DNA of 64,000 nucleotides from Microvirga brassicacearum (GTDB lineage: Bacteria > Pseudomonadota > Alphaproteobacteria > Rhizobiales > Beijerinckiaceae). Both the position numbers and the translations under genes were made by a program. The stretch's first letter is position 1, and each line of letters opens with the position of its first letter. The DNA is taken from NCBI RefSeq assembly GCF_008757455.1, contig NZ_VCMV01000007.1, forward strand, positions 1 to 64,000. The letters are read 5' to 3'. Under the pieces are notes generated by a model. The model ran no database searches. It had not been told where the DNA came from and worked only from the letters and a program-made list of their open reading frames with translations. This document shows positions 1 to 8,167 of this stretch, piece after piece.

Positions 1-25
1 TCGACGAACTGATCCGGATCAAGCG

Positions 26-310
26 TTAGAACTCGTCGGAGCTGTCTCTGCATCGATAGCCGATGAAGCATTGGGGATTGTTCGAGCTCGGGACCCATGC
101 CGGCTCGGGGAATTGATCGACGAGGCATTCACCAGCACCTTTGACGAATCGAGCATAGGTGTTGGGTCCCGTATCCAGGACAACCGCGCCTTCCTTCAGA
201 ACAAGCTGCCGGTTGGCCGAGCAAGGCCGTTGGGACGTAGGCGGTCCGACCTGGGCCGTCGCCGCTGTGGCGATTGCGGCAAGGGCAAGAGCTGGCAATA
301 ACCTTATCAT
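26..310 (-). CDS. small secreted Cys-containing protein, unknown function
   Basis: The product has 94 residues. The first 19 or so form a clear Sec signal peptide (MIRLLPALALAAIATAATAQ, cleavage near AQ). The mature part is about 75 residues with four cysteines (RPCS, GECL, PQCF, YRC), enough for two disulfides in the periplasm. A strong ribosome binding site (GGAGGAAG) lies about 6 nt ahead of the ATG, which supports a real gene. It follows the sulfatase gene on the same strand after a 102-nt gap that holds a 13-bp hairpin, so it may be a read-through partner or a separate unit. I do not recognise the family and assign no function. Signal peptide and RBS are seen; export is inferred. Confidence 0.65.
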   Translation of the reverse strand: MIRLLPALALAAIATAATAQVGPPTSQRPCSANRQLVLKEGAVVLDTGPNTYARFVKGAGECLVDQFPEPAWVPSSNNPQCFIGYRCRDSSDEF

Positions 311-358
311 CGCTACTTCCTCCAGTTCTCAAAAGTGCTTGAGCGCGTGTGAGAGTTG

Positions 359-398
359 GATGCACGCGGGCAACCACAACCGATGGCCCGCGTGCATC
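359..398 (-). terminator. 13-bp perfect hairpin after the sulfatase gene
   Basis: GATGCACGCGGGC at 359-371 pairs perfectly with 386-398 around a 14-nt loop. It begins 15 nt after the sulfatase stop codon. No T-tract follows on the minus strand, so it may be a factor-dependent terminator or a 3' stabilising stem rather than a classic intrinsic terminator. Confidence 0.5.
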
Positions 399-412
399 AA
401 TCCTTGACTCAC

Positions 413-2107
413 CTATTTGCCGATTGCCCCCCGGGCGGCCTCGATTTGTTGCTTTACAGCTTCAAGGTTGAAGCTCGCGCCCTTTTGCATCGGCGGGAAT
501 TCGACCGCCGTCATGGCCAGCTTCTCTACCTGCTGCTGAACGAACACAAAGCGCCAGAATTCGTACTTGAACCAGTCAAAGTATTGCTGCGCTCCCTCCT
601 TGGTTCCTGAATTGGGCCAGCCGGTGCGCTCGAAGGGATCGAGGCGCAGATTGGTCAGGAACGGCACATCGACCTGGGTCTTGCTGCCGAGCCAACCACC
701 TGGCTGGTCGATGAAGCGATACTTGTAATCGCCGAACCGGACCGCGCCCAACGTGCTTTCGCCGAAGTAGAAGATCTCCTGGCGATTGGACGGACCCTTG
801 CCGGTGATCAGGTTGGTTTGGTCATAGCCGTCCAGATGGTTCTTGTAGGTCCTGTCGCCGATCTTCTTGCCCTGCTTCAGCTCGGCGGTGATGTTCGGGT
901 TTCCGGCCGCCGTCAGGAGCGTCGGGAACCAGTCGAGCCCGGAGATGAGACCGTTCTCGACCTTGCCAGCCGGCACCTTGCCGGGCCAGCGGATCATGGC
1001 CGGTGCGCGGAAGCCGCCTTCCATCACCGTGCCCTTGCTTTGAGCAAAGGGGGTCTGTCCCCCATCAGGCCAAGTAAAAACCTCGGTGCCGTTGTCGGTG
1101 GTGAACACGACGATCGTGTTGTCGTCCACACCGGCGTCCCGAAGCTTCTTCATCACGAGGCCGATGTCATCGTCGAGCTGCGCCATGCCTGCTTCATGGA
1201 TGGACCAGCCGTTCTGGGAGTTACGCATCGCCTGGTATTTCGGCGAGAGGTGCGTGACGATATGCATCCGTGTGGGGTTGAGCCACAGGAAGAACGGCTT
1301 GTTGTCGGCCTTCGCCTTGTCGATGAACTTAAGAGCATTGTCGCGGATTTCGTCGTCCACGGTTTCCATGCGCTTCGGGCACAATTCACCGGCGTCCTCG
1401 ATCCTTTGCTTGCCGACCTTGCCCCATCGCGGATCCGCGGTGGAATCATCGACATTCGTCGCCCATGAGTGGAGCATGTTGCGCGGGCCGATCTGCGCCC
1501 TCAGCTCCTGCGGGTAGTTCGGATGGCAGGGATCCTCCATCGCATCGAGGTGATAGAGATAACCATAGAATTCGTCGAACCCGTGCACCGTTGGCAAGAA
1601 CTCGTTCTTGTCGCCCAGGTGGTTCTTGCCGAACTGTCCGGTCGCGTAGCCGAGGTCTTTCAGTGCGGTGGCAATCGTCACCGCCTCCGCTGGCAGTCCG
1701 ATGGGCGCACCGGCTTGGCCGACGGTGGTCATACCGGTTCGGATCGGCAGCTCTCCGGTGATGAAGTTGGCGCGACCGGCGGTGCAACTCGCTTCGGCAT
1801 AGTAGTCGGTGAACAGCATGCCCTCCGCAGCCAGCTTGTCGAGATTTGGCGTCCGCCCCGCCATCATGCCACGGTGGTAAGCGCCGATATTCCAGATGCC
1901 GATGTCATCGCCCATGATCACGACGATGTTCGGCCGTGCCGGCGCCTGAGCGGCGGCTGGCGTCAAGGCGGCGGCGGAGATGAGCGCAGTCGCGCCCAAC
2001 AGAGCCGTTCGCGATGCGTTGCACGCGCCGGCGAGCGCGCCCCTGACCCAAGATCCGCCGTCTGCGGAAGCGGTATTTGACCTTCCCGCGCGAAATGCAC
2101 GAAGCAT
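413..2107 (-). CDS. type I sulfatase (arylsulfatase), periplasmic
   Basis: The enzyme has 564 residues and hydrolyses sulfate esters. The N-terminus is long and ends in a hydrophobic, alanine-rich export segment with likely cleavage near residue 54 (AAAQ). Metal-binding and catalytic elements of the alkaline phosphatase/sulfatase fold are visible: MGDDIG near residues 65-70, the maturation motif SCTAGRA with Cys108, GKNHLGD, and the late FTTDNGTE and SKGTVMEGG motifs. Cys108 would be the residue oxidised to formylglycine. The usual motif is C-X-P-X-R; here the third position is Ala. The ATG has a good RBS (GGGAGAAG). Substrate cannot be read from sequence. It lies downstream of an autotransporter gene on the same strand but more than 600 nt away, so it is probably its own unit. 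Confidence 0.92.
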   Translation of the reverse strand: MLRAFRAGRSNTASADGGSWVRGALAGACNASRTALLGATALISAAALTPAAAQAPARPNIVVIMGDDIGIWNIGAYHRGMMAGRTPNLDKLAAEGMLFTDYYAEASCTAGRANFITGELPIRTGMTTVGQAGAPIGLPAEAVTIATALKDLGYATGQFGKNHLGDKNEFLPTVHGFDEFYGYLYHLDAMEDPCHPNYPQELRAQIGPRNMLHSWATNVDDSTADPRWGKVGKQRIEDAGELCPKRMETVDDEIRDNALKFIDKAKADNKPFFLWLNPTRMHIVTHLSPKYQAMRNSQNGWSIHEAGMAQLDDDIGLVMKKLRDAGVDDNTIVVFTTDNGTEVFTWPDGGQTPFAQSKGTVMEGGFRAPAMIRWPGKVPAGKVENGLISGLDWFPTLLTAAGNPNITAELKQGKKIGDRTYKNHLDGYDQTNLITGKGPSNRQEIFYFGESTLGAVRFGDYKYRFIDQPGGWLGSKTQVDVPFLTNLRLDPFERTGWPNSGTKEGAQQYFDWFKYEFWRFVFVQQQVEKLAMTAVEFPPMQKGASFNLEAVKQQIEAARGAIGK

Positions 2108-2381
2108 TAGACTTCTCCCTCTTCGTCTTTCAGGTTTCCAGAATTTCTCGGCTGACGCGGCGAGATCCGACGTGCTTTTGGTGGAAGTGTCAGCCGGCTG
2201 CAGGTGGTGCGCCGCCGGGCGGTAGCGGCAGTATGTAGGTCAGGCGGGCGCGCATAGGTGCGAGCTGCCCTTCAGCACCCGGCGTAGGATGTGCATCTGC
2301 GGTTGGCGCGCATCATAACTTTGGTCCTCGCGAGTATCGCACGGGTTTTCCGGAATGCAGCATGCGATTCCGATCATGCCC

Positions 2382-2397
2382 GGGAACAACTGTTCCC
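2382..2397. promoter_or_regulatory. 16-bp palindrome, possible operator
   Basis: GGGAACA-AC-TGTTCCC has perfect 7-bp arms around a 2-nt centre, about 275 nt upstream of the sulfatase ATG. The shape suits a dimeric regulator. No regulator is identified, and the distance from the gene is large, so this is tentative. Confidence 0.3.
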
Positions 2398-2563
2398 TTG
2401 GGACTTGGGCTTGATCATCGCGGAGTATGGCCTGCGACATGGGCGGTGCTCCCGTTTGGGCAGGCCGGCAGTATCATACAGAATCCGGCGATCCGCTATC
2501 AGGGTTTACCCTCGAATTCCGCAGCACCAGCCACCCGTCGGCCACCGCCGAAATTAAAGTCCG

Positions 2564-2608
2564 CCTCTCGCAGCTTCAGGGTTTCGCGCCCTCTGCCGAA
2601 ACGAGAGG
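2564..2608 (-). terminator. possible terminator stem after the first autotransporter
   Basis: CCTCTCG (2564-2570) is complementary to CGAGAGG (2602-2608), with a smaller AGGG/CCCT stem nested in the loop. It lies about 120 nt past the autotransporter stop. No T-tract is present. Confidence 0.25.
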
Positions 2609-2724
2609 GGCTTCCAGTTGACGCTGAGCGCAGCGATGTCAGCACAGGGTTTGTATCTTCGATCGGAATCCAAACGCCACTATCAATCGGATTTGGAAAT
2701 AGCCGGCCCTGACTGCCGTTCCCG

Positions 2725-5700
2725 TTACCAGGTCATCCGGAAGCCTCCGGTTCCCCCGAGACTGTAGCTGTCGCCGACATGGGCGAGGCTGGTGTTGACC
2801 GACACTTCGCCATAGAGCGCATATTTGTCACCCGACCAGCTGTAGCTGCCGCCGGCGCCGATGCCGGCCCAGAGCCGGTCGTTGGCATTGGCGAAGGTGA
2901 CGCCGGCGACACTCGCCGCGGTGCCGTCGAGGAATTCGTAATAGAGATTGGCAATGCCATAGACCTTCGAGCGACCGGTCTCCCCGGCACTCTCGAAGTC
3001 GGCCGAGAGGCCGAGCCGTCCCTTCAGACTGTCGCCATCGGACGAGGTGACGCGCGCGCCGAAGAAATCGGTGAAGCCGTCGAAGTCCACCGCCGAATAG
3101 GCAAGCTGCGCCTGAGGCGTCATCGACCAGCCCGCGCCGAGGCCGAGACGCTGGCCCGTTTCTCCGCTCAACGCATAACCAGAACCGTCGTTGCCGGATG
3201 CCACGGTACGGCCGATCAGGGTCGAGGCGATGTCGCTGTCAAACCGGATCGCTTGGGCTTGGCCATCGGCATAGAAGCCGTTGTGACCATACCAGGTGAG
3301 CGTTCCGCCAACCCCATAGCCATCGGTGTCGATTTTGCCACCGCCGAAGCGTGAGGTGACATCGGCCGAGACCGTGCCGTACTGGGCTGTGAGGCCCGCC
3401 ACGAGTTTCCCGTTGCCGTTTTCGACCACTACGCTGTCGAGGCCCATCTGCAGCTTCAGCTGATCGGACTCGTAATTCGCTCCACTTGTCGTGCGGGATG
3501 GTTCGAACACCTGGCGCGAACCTTCGATCCGGCCCCACAGGCCCTCGCGCGCCGTCGCGGCGGCGGGAGCCGTGTCTGGTGACCACGCCCGGGTCCCGAC
3601 GCGCTGCTCGAGGGTCGACACGCCATTCAACCCGAGCAGCACCTGCGCATAGGTCTCGAAGAGCGGCACGCCAGGCTGATAAAGCGGACCAAATGATACG
3701 GGCGATGTGGGGCTATCCGGACCCGCCGGAGCGGTGGCCAGCGACGAGCGCAGGTACCAGTCGCCATCGGTTGGCGTGCTGATCCCGTTCTGCTGCAAGG
3801 TATAGCCGTAGGCTCCAGCGACAATCACCTGCTGGCCCTGAAGGGCATAGTCGCCCGAAAGCGTGAACGTGCCGTTCGACGTCCCGCGGACATCGATGAC
3901 CTTGATGCCTTCGACGGTGCGTGCGCCGACACCGCCCAGATTCACGACCTTGAGCCGGGAGGAGCCGGCCGTGTTGCCGGTCACGACGAGGCGGTCGGAA
4001 GGCGATGCGTCACCGCCGATCACCGACTCGATCTCGAGCAGACCGGCATTGCCGGTGTAGTTGCCATTCACGGTCAGCGTGCCGAGTGAGTTGCCCGGCG
4101 CCACAACGCCCGCGTTGCTCGTCGTGCAGACGAAGCCGGTGCCCTGCAAGCGGCCGCCGGCCAGCACATTCATGTCGCCGCACAGGCTGCCATTGACCGA
4201 GAGCGATCCGGATTCCACCGAGGTGACGCCCGTGAAGCCTGAGCTGTCGCCGGTGAGGTTCGTCAGGCCCGACCCGATCTGCCGGATGCTGCCGCTGCCG
4301 GAGATCGAGCCGCCGAACGTGGAGGTGTCCGAGCGGTTGAAGGCGAGGATGCCGTCGTTGGCGACATTGCCGATGATCGAGCCCCTCATGCCGCCATCGC
4401 CGACCTGAAGGGTACCGGCCGAGATCGCCGTATCTCCGGTGTAAGTGCTTGTGCCGGTCAGCGTCTGCGTGCCGCCCGTGATCGCCAACCCGCCGCTTCC
4501 GGAAATGCCGCCCGAGAAGGTATCGTTCGCGGCGGTGATGACGAGCATCTTGGGGCCGAGGGTGGCGCTGCCGCTGCCGGCAAGGCTCTTGATGCTCGAG
4601 CTGGCGGCCGCCACGCCCGAGAGGTCGAAAGTCCCGTCGGCGATCACCCTGGCGGAGCTCGCGATCGAGCCGGCGCCCGACAGGGTGAGCGTGCCGGCCG
4701 AGATGGTCGTCGAGCCGGTATAGCTGTTGTTCCCTGACAGCACCCATCTGCCGGTGCCGGCCTTGACGAGGGAGGTTGGACCGCCGCTGTCGCCCAAGGG
4801 GGCGGCCAGCGTGTTGGCTGCGCTGCTGATGCCGGTCAAGGTCAGGGTGCGAGGACTCGTGCTACCTAAAGCCACCGCGGCCGTGCTCGTGAAATTCAGC
4901 GCGCCGGATCCGGACGCATCGATGCCGCCTCCATTCGTCGCCAGCGTGAACTGGCGGTCCGTGCTTGCACCGGTCCCTGTATATCGCAGCGTGCCCCCAT
5001 CCAGAACCAGATTGGCGGCGGCGCTGGAGGATGCGCCGATGCCGCTTGCAGCACCGCCATTGGCCAGGAGCTGTGTGCTCAGGACACCGCCGGAAATCGT
5101 GGTGCGGCCGGCATAGGTGTTGGCGCCGGACAGGATCTGTGTGCCGGCGCCAAGTTTGGTGAAGGATGAGATCACATTCTGGATTGGCCCGGCGAAGTTT
5201 CCTGAGCCGTTCGCCGCGCCGACTGTCAGATTCGGCCGACCGCCGGCGAGGAATGTAATGACGGCGTTTGACGAACCGTTGAGGCCGTCGATCGTCTGGT
5301 CTCCCGTGTTGACAAATCGCAGTACGCCGTTGCCGAGGATGGTCAGGGTGGCGGTCCTCGGTAGAACGTTGGCTGCATTCGTCTGCAGGATGGAGCCTGC
5401 ACTGATCGTGACGTTGCCCAAAAAATCATTGGTGCTGTTGTCTAAGGTGACCCTGGAGCCCGCGATCGTGATGTTGCCGGTGCCTGTGATCTTTCCAGTA
5501 AATGTCGTCCGGTCTGTGTTTCCGCTGAGGAGCGTGGCATCCCGGTTCAGGGTCATGATCCCCGTGAATATTGTTCCGTTGCTGCCCGGATTGAAGGAGG
5601 TCGAGCCGATCGTGACGGCGCCGGTGCCCGAGCCGCTGACGACGATGTTGTTGGCAATCTTTTGTGCTGAAAAGAAATTTCCGAAATTAGCCAGAAGCGA

Positions 5701-6246
5701 AACGTTCGACGCTCGGGTATTCGCGTCGCCGAGCGTCACGGTCCCACTGCCGAGGGCCTGGTTCCCGCCGAACACCAGCGTACCCTGCGATACCGTCGTG
5801 CCTCCCGTGTAGGTGTTGGTTGCATTGCCGATGGTGAGGGTTCCGGTTCCCGTCTTCACCAGGGTCGAACCGGTGATTACCGAATTGATGGTTGCCGAGA
5901 TCCCGGCATTCGTTGTGATCGTCGGCGTATTCCCGCTCAGGGTCAGCGTGCCGCCGGTGATCCCGTAGCCGTTGGTGTTGAAGGTCGCACCGCCCATAGC
6001 AACCGTACCGTTCACGGTCACGGTGCCCGCGGTCCCTCCAAAGGCGGCGGTGTTTCCGCTCGCCCATGGCACAGCCGTCGAGCCGTTGAACCAATTGACG
6101 GTGGTGTTGTCCCAGGAGCCGGAGCCGCCGGCGCCGGTCGGGCCGAAACTCAGGGTCTGGGCGCCTACGGATGTAAATGTCGTGCCCAACAACAGCATCG
6201 CCGCAAGGACTACTGAGTAGTTATCGCCAGCCCTCGCACGAAACAT
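2725..6246 (-). CDS. type V autotransporter with passenger repeats
   Basis: From the chosen start (MFRARAG) the product has 1173 residues. A signal peptide ends near SVGAQ at about residue 30. A long Gly/Ser/Thr/Asn passenger follows, built from repeats of the passenger-associated-transport-repeat type (for example GNNSYTGSTTISAGTL and GANTYAGRTTISGGVL), which predicts a right-handed beta-helix. The last 280 or so residues are an outer membrane beta-barrel domain starting near EGLWGRIEGSR and ending in an aromatic residue (FRMTW). The barrel should secrete the passenger to the cell surface; its target is unknown. An in-frame start 25 codons upstream exists, but it would bury the signal peptide, and a GAGAG RBS-like element precedes the chosen ATG. 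A second autotransporter lies 5 kb away. Confidence 0.9.
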   Translation of the reverse strand: MFRARAGDNYSVVLAAMLLLGTTFTSVGAQTLSFGPTGAGGSGSWDNTTVNWFNGSTAVPWASGNTAAFGGTAGTVTVNGTVAMGGATFNTNGYGITGGTLTLSGNTPTITTNAGISATINSVITGSTLVKTGTGTLTIGNATNTYTGGTTVSQGTLVFGGNQALGSGTVTLGDANTRASNVSLLANFGNFFSAQKIANNIVVSGSGTGAVTIGSTSFNPGSNGTIFTGIMTLNRDATLLSGNTDRTTFTGKITGTGNITIAGSRVTLDNSTNDFLGNVTISAGSILQTNAANVLPRTATLTILGNGVLRFVNTGDQTIDGLNGSSNAVITFLAGGRPNLTVGAANGSGNFAGPIQNVISSFTKLGAGTQILSGANTYAGRTTISGGVLSTQLLANGGAASGIGASSSAAANLVLDGGTLRYTGTGASTDRQFTLATNGGGIDASGSGALNFTSTAAVALGSTSPRTLTLTGISSAANTLAAPLGDSGGPTSLVKAGTGRWVLSGNNSYTGSTTISAGTLTLSGAGSIASSARVIADGTFDLSGVAAASSSIKSLAGSGSATLGPKMLVITAANDTFSGGISGSGGLAITGGTQTLTGTSTYTGDTAISAGTLQVGDGGMRGSIIGNVANDGILAFNRSDTSTFGGSISGSGSIRQIGSGLTNLTGDSSGFTGVTSVESGSLSVNGSLCGDMNVLAGGRLQGTGFVCTTSNAGVVAPGNSLGTLTVNGNYTGNAGLLEIESVIGGDASPSDRLVVTGNTAGSSRLKVVNLGGVGARTVEGIKVIDVRGTSNGTFTLSGDYALQGQQVIVAGAYGYTLQQNGISTPTDGDWYLRSSLATAPAGPDSPTSPVSFGPLYQPGVPLFETYAQVLLGLNGVSTLEQRVGTRAWSPDTAPAAATAREGLWGRIEGSRQVFEPSRTTSGANYESDQLKLQMGLDSVVVENGNGKLVAGLTAQYGTVSADVTSRFGGGKIDTDGYGVGGTLTWYGHNGFYADGQAQAIRFDSDIASTLIGRTVASGNDGSGYALSGETGQRLGLGAGWSMTPQAQLAYSAVDFDGFTDFFGARVTSSDGDSLKGRLGLSADFESAGETGRSKVYGIANLYYEFLDGTAASVAGVTFANANDRLWAGIGAGGSYSWSGDKYALYGEVSVNTSLAHVGDSYSLGGTGGFRMTW

Positions 6247-6478
6247 ACAAATTCTCTCAACTTCAGCGTGCCGATTCTGCGAATATGAAACGTACCACTT
6301 AGGAGGGCAATCTATTCCCACACCGAGCAGCGTCCGGAGTTTGCGCTGACCGCACCTGCGACGCGGCTGCTCGGTTCGAGAAAATAGCAGTCACTGTCGA
6401 ACGCGGGTGGGAAGCGAACAATCGTCAGCCGAATGAGAGCGCTATGCCGCGGGCACAATTCGGAGGTGTATGCAACTC

Positions 6479-6503
6479 GATGGCTGCCAACGTGGCAGCC
6501 ATC
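6479..6503 (-). terminator. 11-bp hairpin after the DUF1254 gene
   Basis: GATGGCTGCCA pairs perfectly with TGGCAGCCATC around a 3-nt ACG loop, about 75 nt past the stop of the DUF1254 gene. It is likely the operon's 3' end structure, though no T-run follows. Confidence 0.5.
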
Positions 6504-6527
6504 TCTCAGCGAAATCTATCAGCCTGC

Positions 6528-6548
6528 TCCGGGGTCGGAAGCCCCGGA
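6528..6548 (-). terminator. 7-bp GC hairpin just after the DUF1254 gene
   Basis: TCCGGGG and CCCCGGA pair around a 7-nt loop, 30 nt past the stop codon. With the stem at 6479-6503 it makes a tandem 3' structure. Confidence 0.4.
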
Positions 6549-6578
6549 TAAGTCCGACAACGGTTCCGTTAGCGTTTC

Positions 6579-8099
6579 CTATCTGACGAGTTCGAACTCG
6601 CCCGGTTTCCAGGTCTTGTCGAACCATGGCTCCAGCGGGCCATAGAGGCGAAGGAGAACGTTCCAGCCCTTGCCAGGAACCGTCTGGACCCAGTTGGTCT
6701 CATGGCCTTTCGGTGCTGTCGGGCCGAACCAGACATCGACCGAGGAGTCTGCGTTGATCACAATGTCTTTCTTGTCGCTGCCGATGCTGGGGAATTGCTG
6801 GTCCGTCTGCAACATTGAACGCGTCTGATTGTCATATGCAACGAACGACCAGAACTCCTTTGCCGGAATGTTTGGTGGCAAGTGCACCTTATAAGTCTTG
6901 CTGCCATCGAACGGCTTGCCGTCCTTGTCGGTCGTGGCACCGGCATATTGCGAACCGATGCCGACGCGCTTTATCGCCATGGCCGGCGTGACGCCCGTCG
7001 CATAGTAATGGAACAGGACACGGGCATCCAGATAGCGAACGCCGGGCTGCAGAAGAAACTCGTAGCTACCGCCGACAAAGCCGGTGAACCAAGCACTGTC
7101 CGGATAATAATAGGCGTCCTTCATACGGGTCTTGAAGGTGATGGTGCGCGCTGTCGCATTGCCGACGGCCACGGCTTCGGTGAGGATCTTCTTCATCCGC
7201 TCGTCGGGCGCGAAGGGTTTGCCTTTAACAATGCCGATGGCGGCGAGCTGTCCTAGCACTTCCGGGTGATAGGCCTCGTTCGGCTCGTATTGGACGATGT
7301 TGTTCACTTCCTCGTAGAAGTGAAAATTATTGGCATGGATGGTGTTGAACTCCTTGCCCGAGACGTTGATGATCTTCATCGGCGACGGATTGCCGGCTTC
7401 CGAAAGGCGATAGACCTTGGCGAATTTCTTGGTGTTTTCGACAGCAGTCGCGGTGCTGCCATTTTCGAGGAAGCCGCGCCAGAAGAAGAGGTTTCCGTAC
7501 GTCGAGGTTCGAAACACGAAATAGCCTTCAGGTATTTCGCCTTCATAGCCCGGTGGCAAAAGCAGGTACTTCCCGCCCTTGCCCTTGTCCGGGCCGGCAT
7601 TGCCAACGTCGCCGACATATTCGAACCAGTGATTGTCGATCATGCCCAGAATGTTGGGTGGCGTCTCGATGACCAGCGGGCCAGCCTTGGTGTCCAGCCA
7701 CATCAGATTGTAGATGCTTTCGGTGTTGCCTGTGAGGAACAGCGAACGCGAGTCCATGAGTTTTTCGAAGATCAGGATGGTCTGATTGTTGTCGGCGCCC
7801 TGGCTGGCCAATCCAACCCGCAGCGCTTCAACGGATGCACCGGGCATGGCATTGAGAAAAGCATCGACGCCGCGCATGAAATCGAGATTGTCGTAGATCT
7901 TCGCCGACGTGGCGTCGTCGGGGAAGCCATCGAAAAAGTTCAGTTTGCCGAGCCTGGTGTCTAGACTCTCCGGCGTGGTGATCGAATCCGGTATGGGCGT
8001 CGTCATTTTCATCTTTGGCGCCGTATCGGCGGAAGCGGTGCCCAAGCCCATCAGCACCACCGCGGCGGTGGCGCAAATCAGTCTCGTCGTGCGTATCAT
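6579..8099 (-). CDS. DUF1254/DUF1214 periplasmic protein (second of pair)
   Basis: The product has 506 residues. A Sec signal peptide (MIRTTRLICATAAVVLMGLG, cleavage near ASA at about 24) leads to a DUF1254 region and then a C-terminal DUF1214 region with typical text such as KEFWSFVAYDNQTRSM and a final LLRLYGPLEPWFDKTW. Biochemical function is not established for this family; members are exported beta-rich proteins common in soil proteobacteria. It lies 68 nt downstream of a paralogous gene on the same strand, so the two probably share a transcript. Two hairpins follow its stop. No catalytic motif is evident to me. Confidence 0.85.
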   Translation of the reverse strand: MIRTTRLICATAAVVLMGLGTASADTAPKMKMTTPIPDSITTPESLDTRLGKLNFFDGFPDDATSAKIYDNLDFMRGVDAFLNAMPGASVEALRVGLASQGADNNQTILIFEKLMDSRSLFLTGNTESIYNLMWLDTKAGPLVIETPPNILGMIDNHWFEYVGDVGNAGPDKGKGGKYLLLPPGYEGEIPEGYFVFRTSTYGNLFFWRGFLENGSTATAVENTKKFAKVYRLSEAGNPSPMKIINVSGKEFNTIHANNFHFYEEVNNIVQYEPNEAYHPEVLGQLAAIGIVKGKPFAPDERMKKILTEAVAVGNATARTITFKTRMKDAYYYPDSAWFTGFVGGSYEFLLQPGVRYLDARVLFHYYATGVTPAMAIKRVGIGSQYAGATTDKDGKPFDGSKTYKVHLPPNIPAKEFWSFVAYDNQTRSMLQTDQQFPSIGSDKKDIVINADSSVDVWFGPTAPKGHETNWVQTVPGKGWNVLLRLYGPLEPWFDKTWKPGEFELVR

Positions 8100-8167
8100 T
8101 GTTCACTCCTCATCGACATCCGACGCCACGCGTCAGCCTGGTCGAGGTATTCATGATCGGGGAATAA

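Larger units (their letters stand above)
2108..2724. other. 617-nt intergenic region, no convincing gene
   Basis: This lies between the autotransporter stop and the sulfatase start. Short open frames exist on both strands but none has an RBS, a recognisable domain or a signal peptide. It contains a 16-bp palindrome (2382-2397) and an inverted repeat (2564-2608), described separately. It probably holds the sulfatase promoter and the autotransporter terminator. Confidence 0.5.
6247..6578. other. 332-nt intergenic region with two hairpins
   Basis: This lies between the DUF1254 gene stop and the autotransporter start. It holds hairpins at 6479-6503 and 6528-6548 (listed separately) and must also carry the autotransporter promoter. 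No gene is seen. Confidence 0.5.

Noticed and set aside
2240-2712. Several 60-116 codon frames in the sulfatase/autotransporter spacer
   Set aside because: No RBS, no hydrophobic segment and no recognisable sequence; they overlap on both strands.
3700-6100. Regular repeats that might suggest a CRISPR or tandem DNA array
   Set aside because: The repeats are degenerate at DNA level and encode autotransporter passenger repeats.
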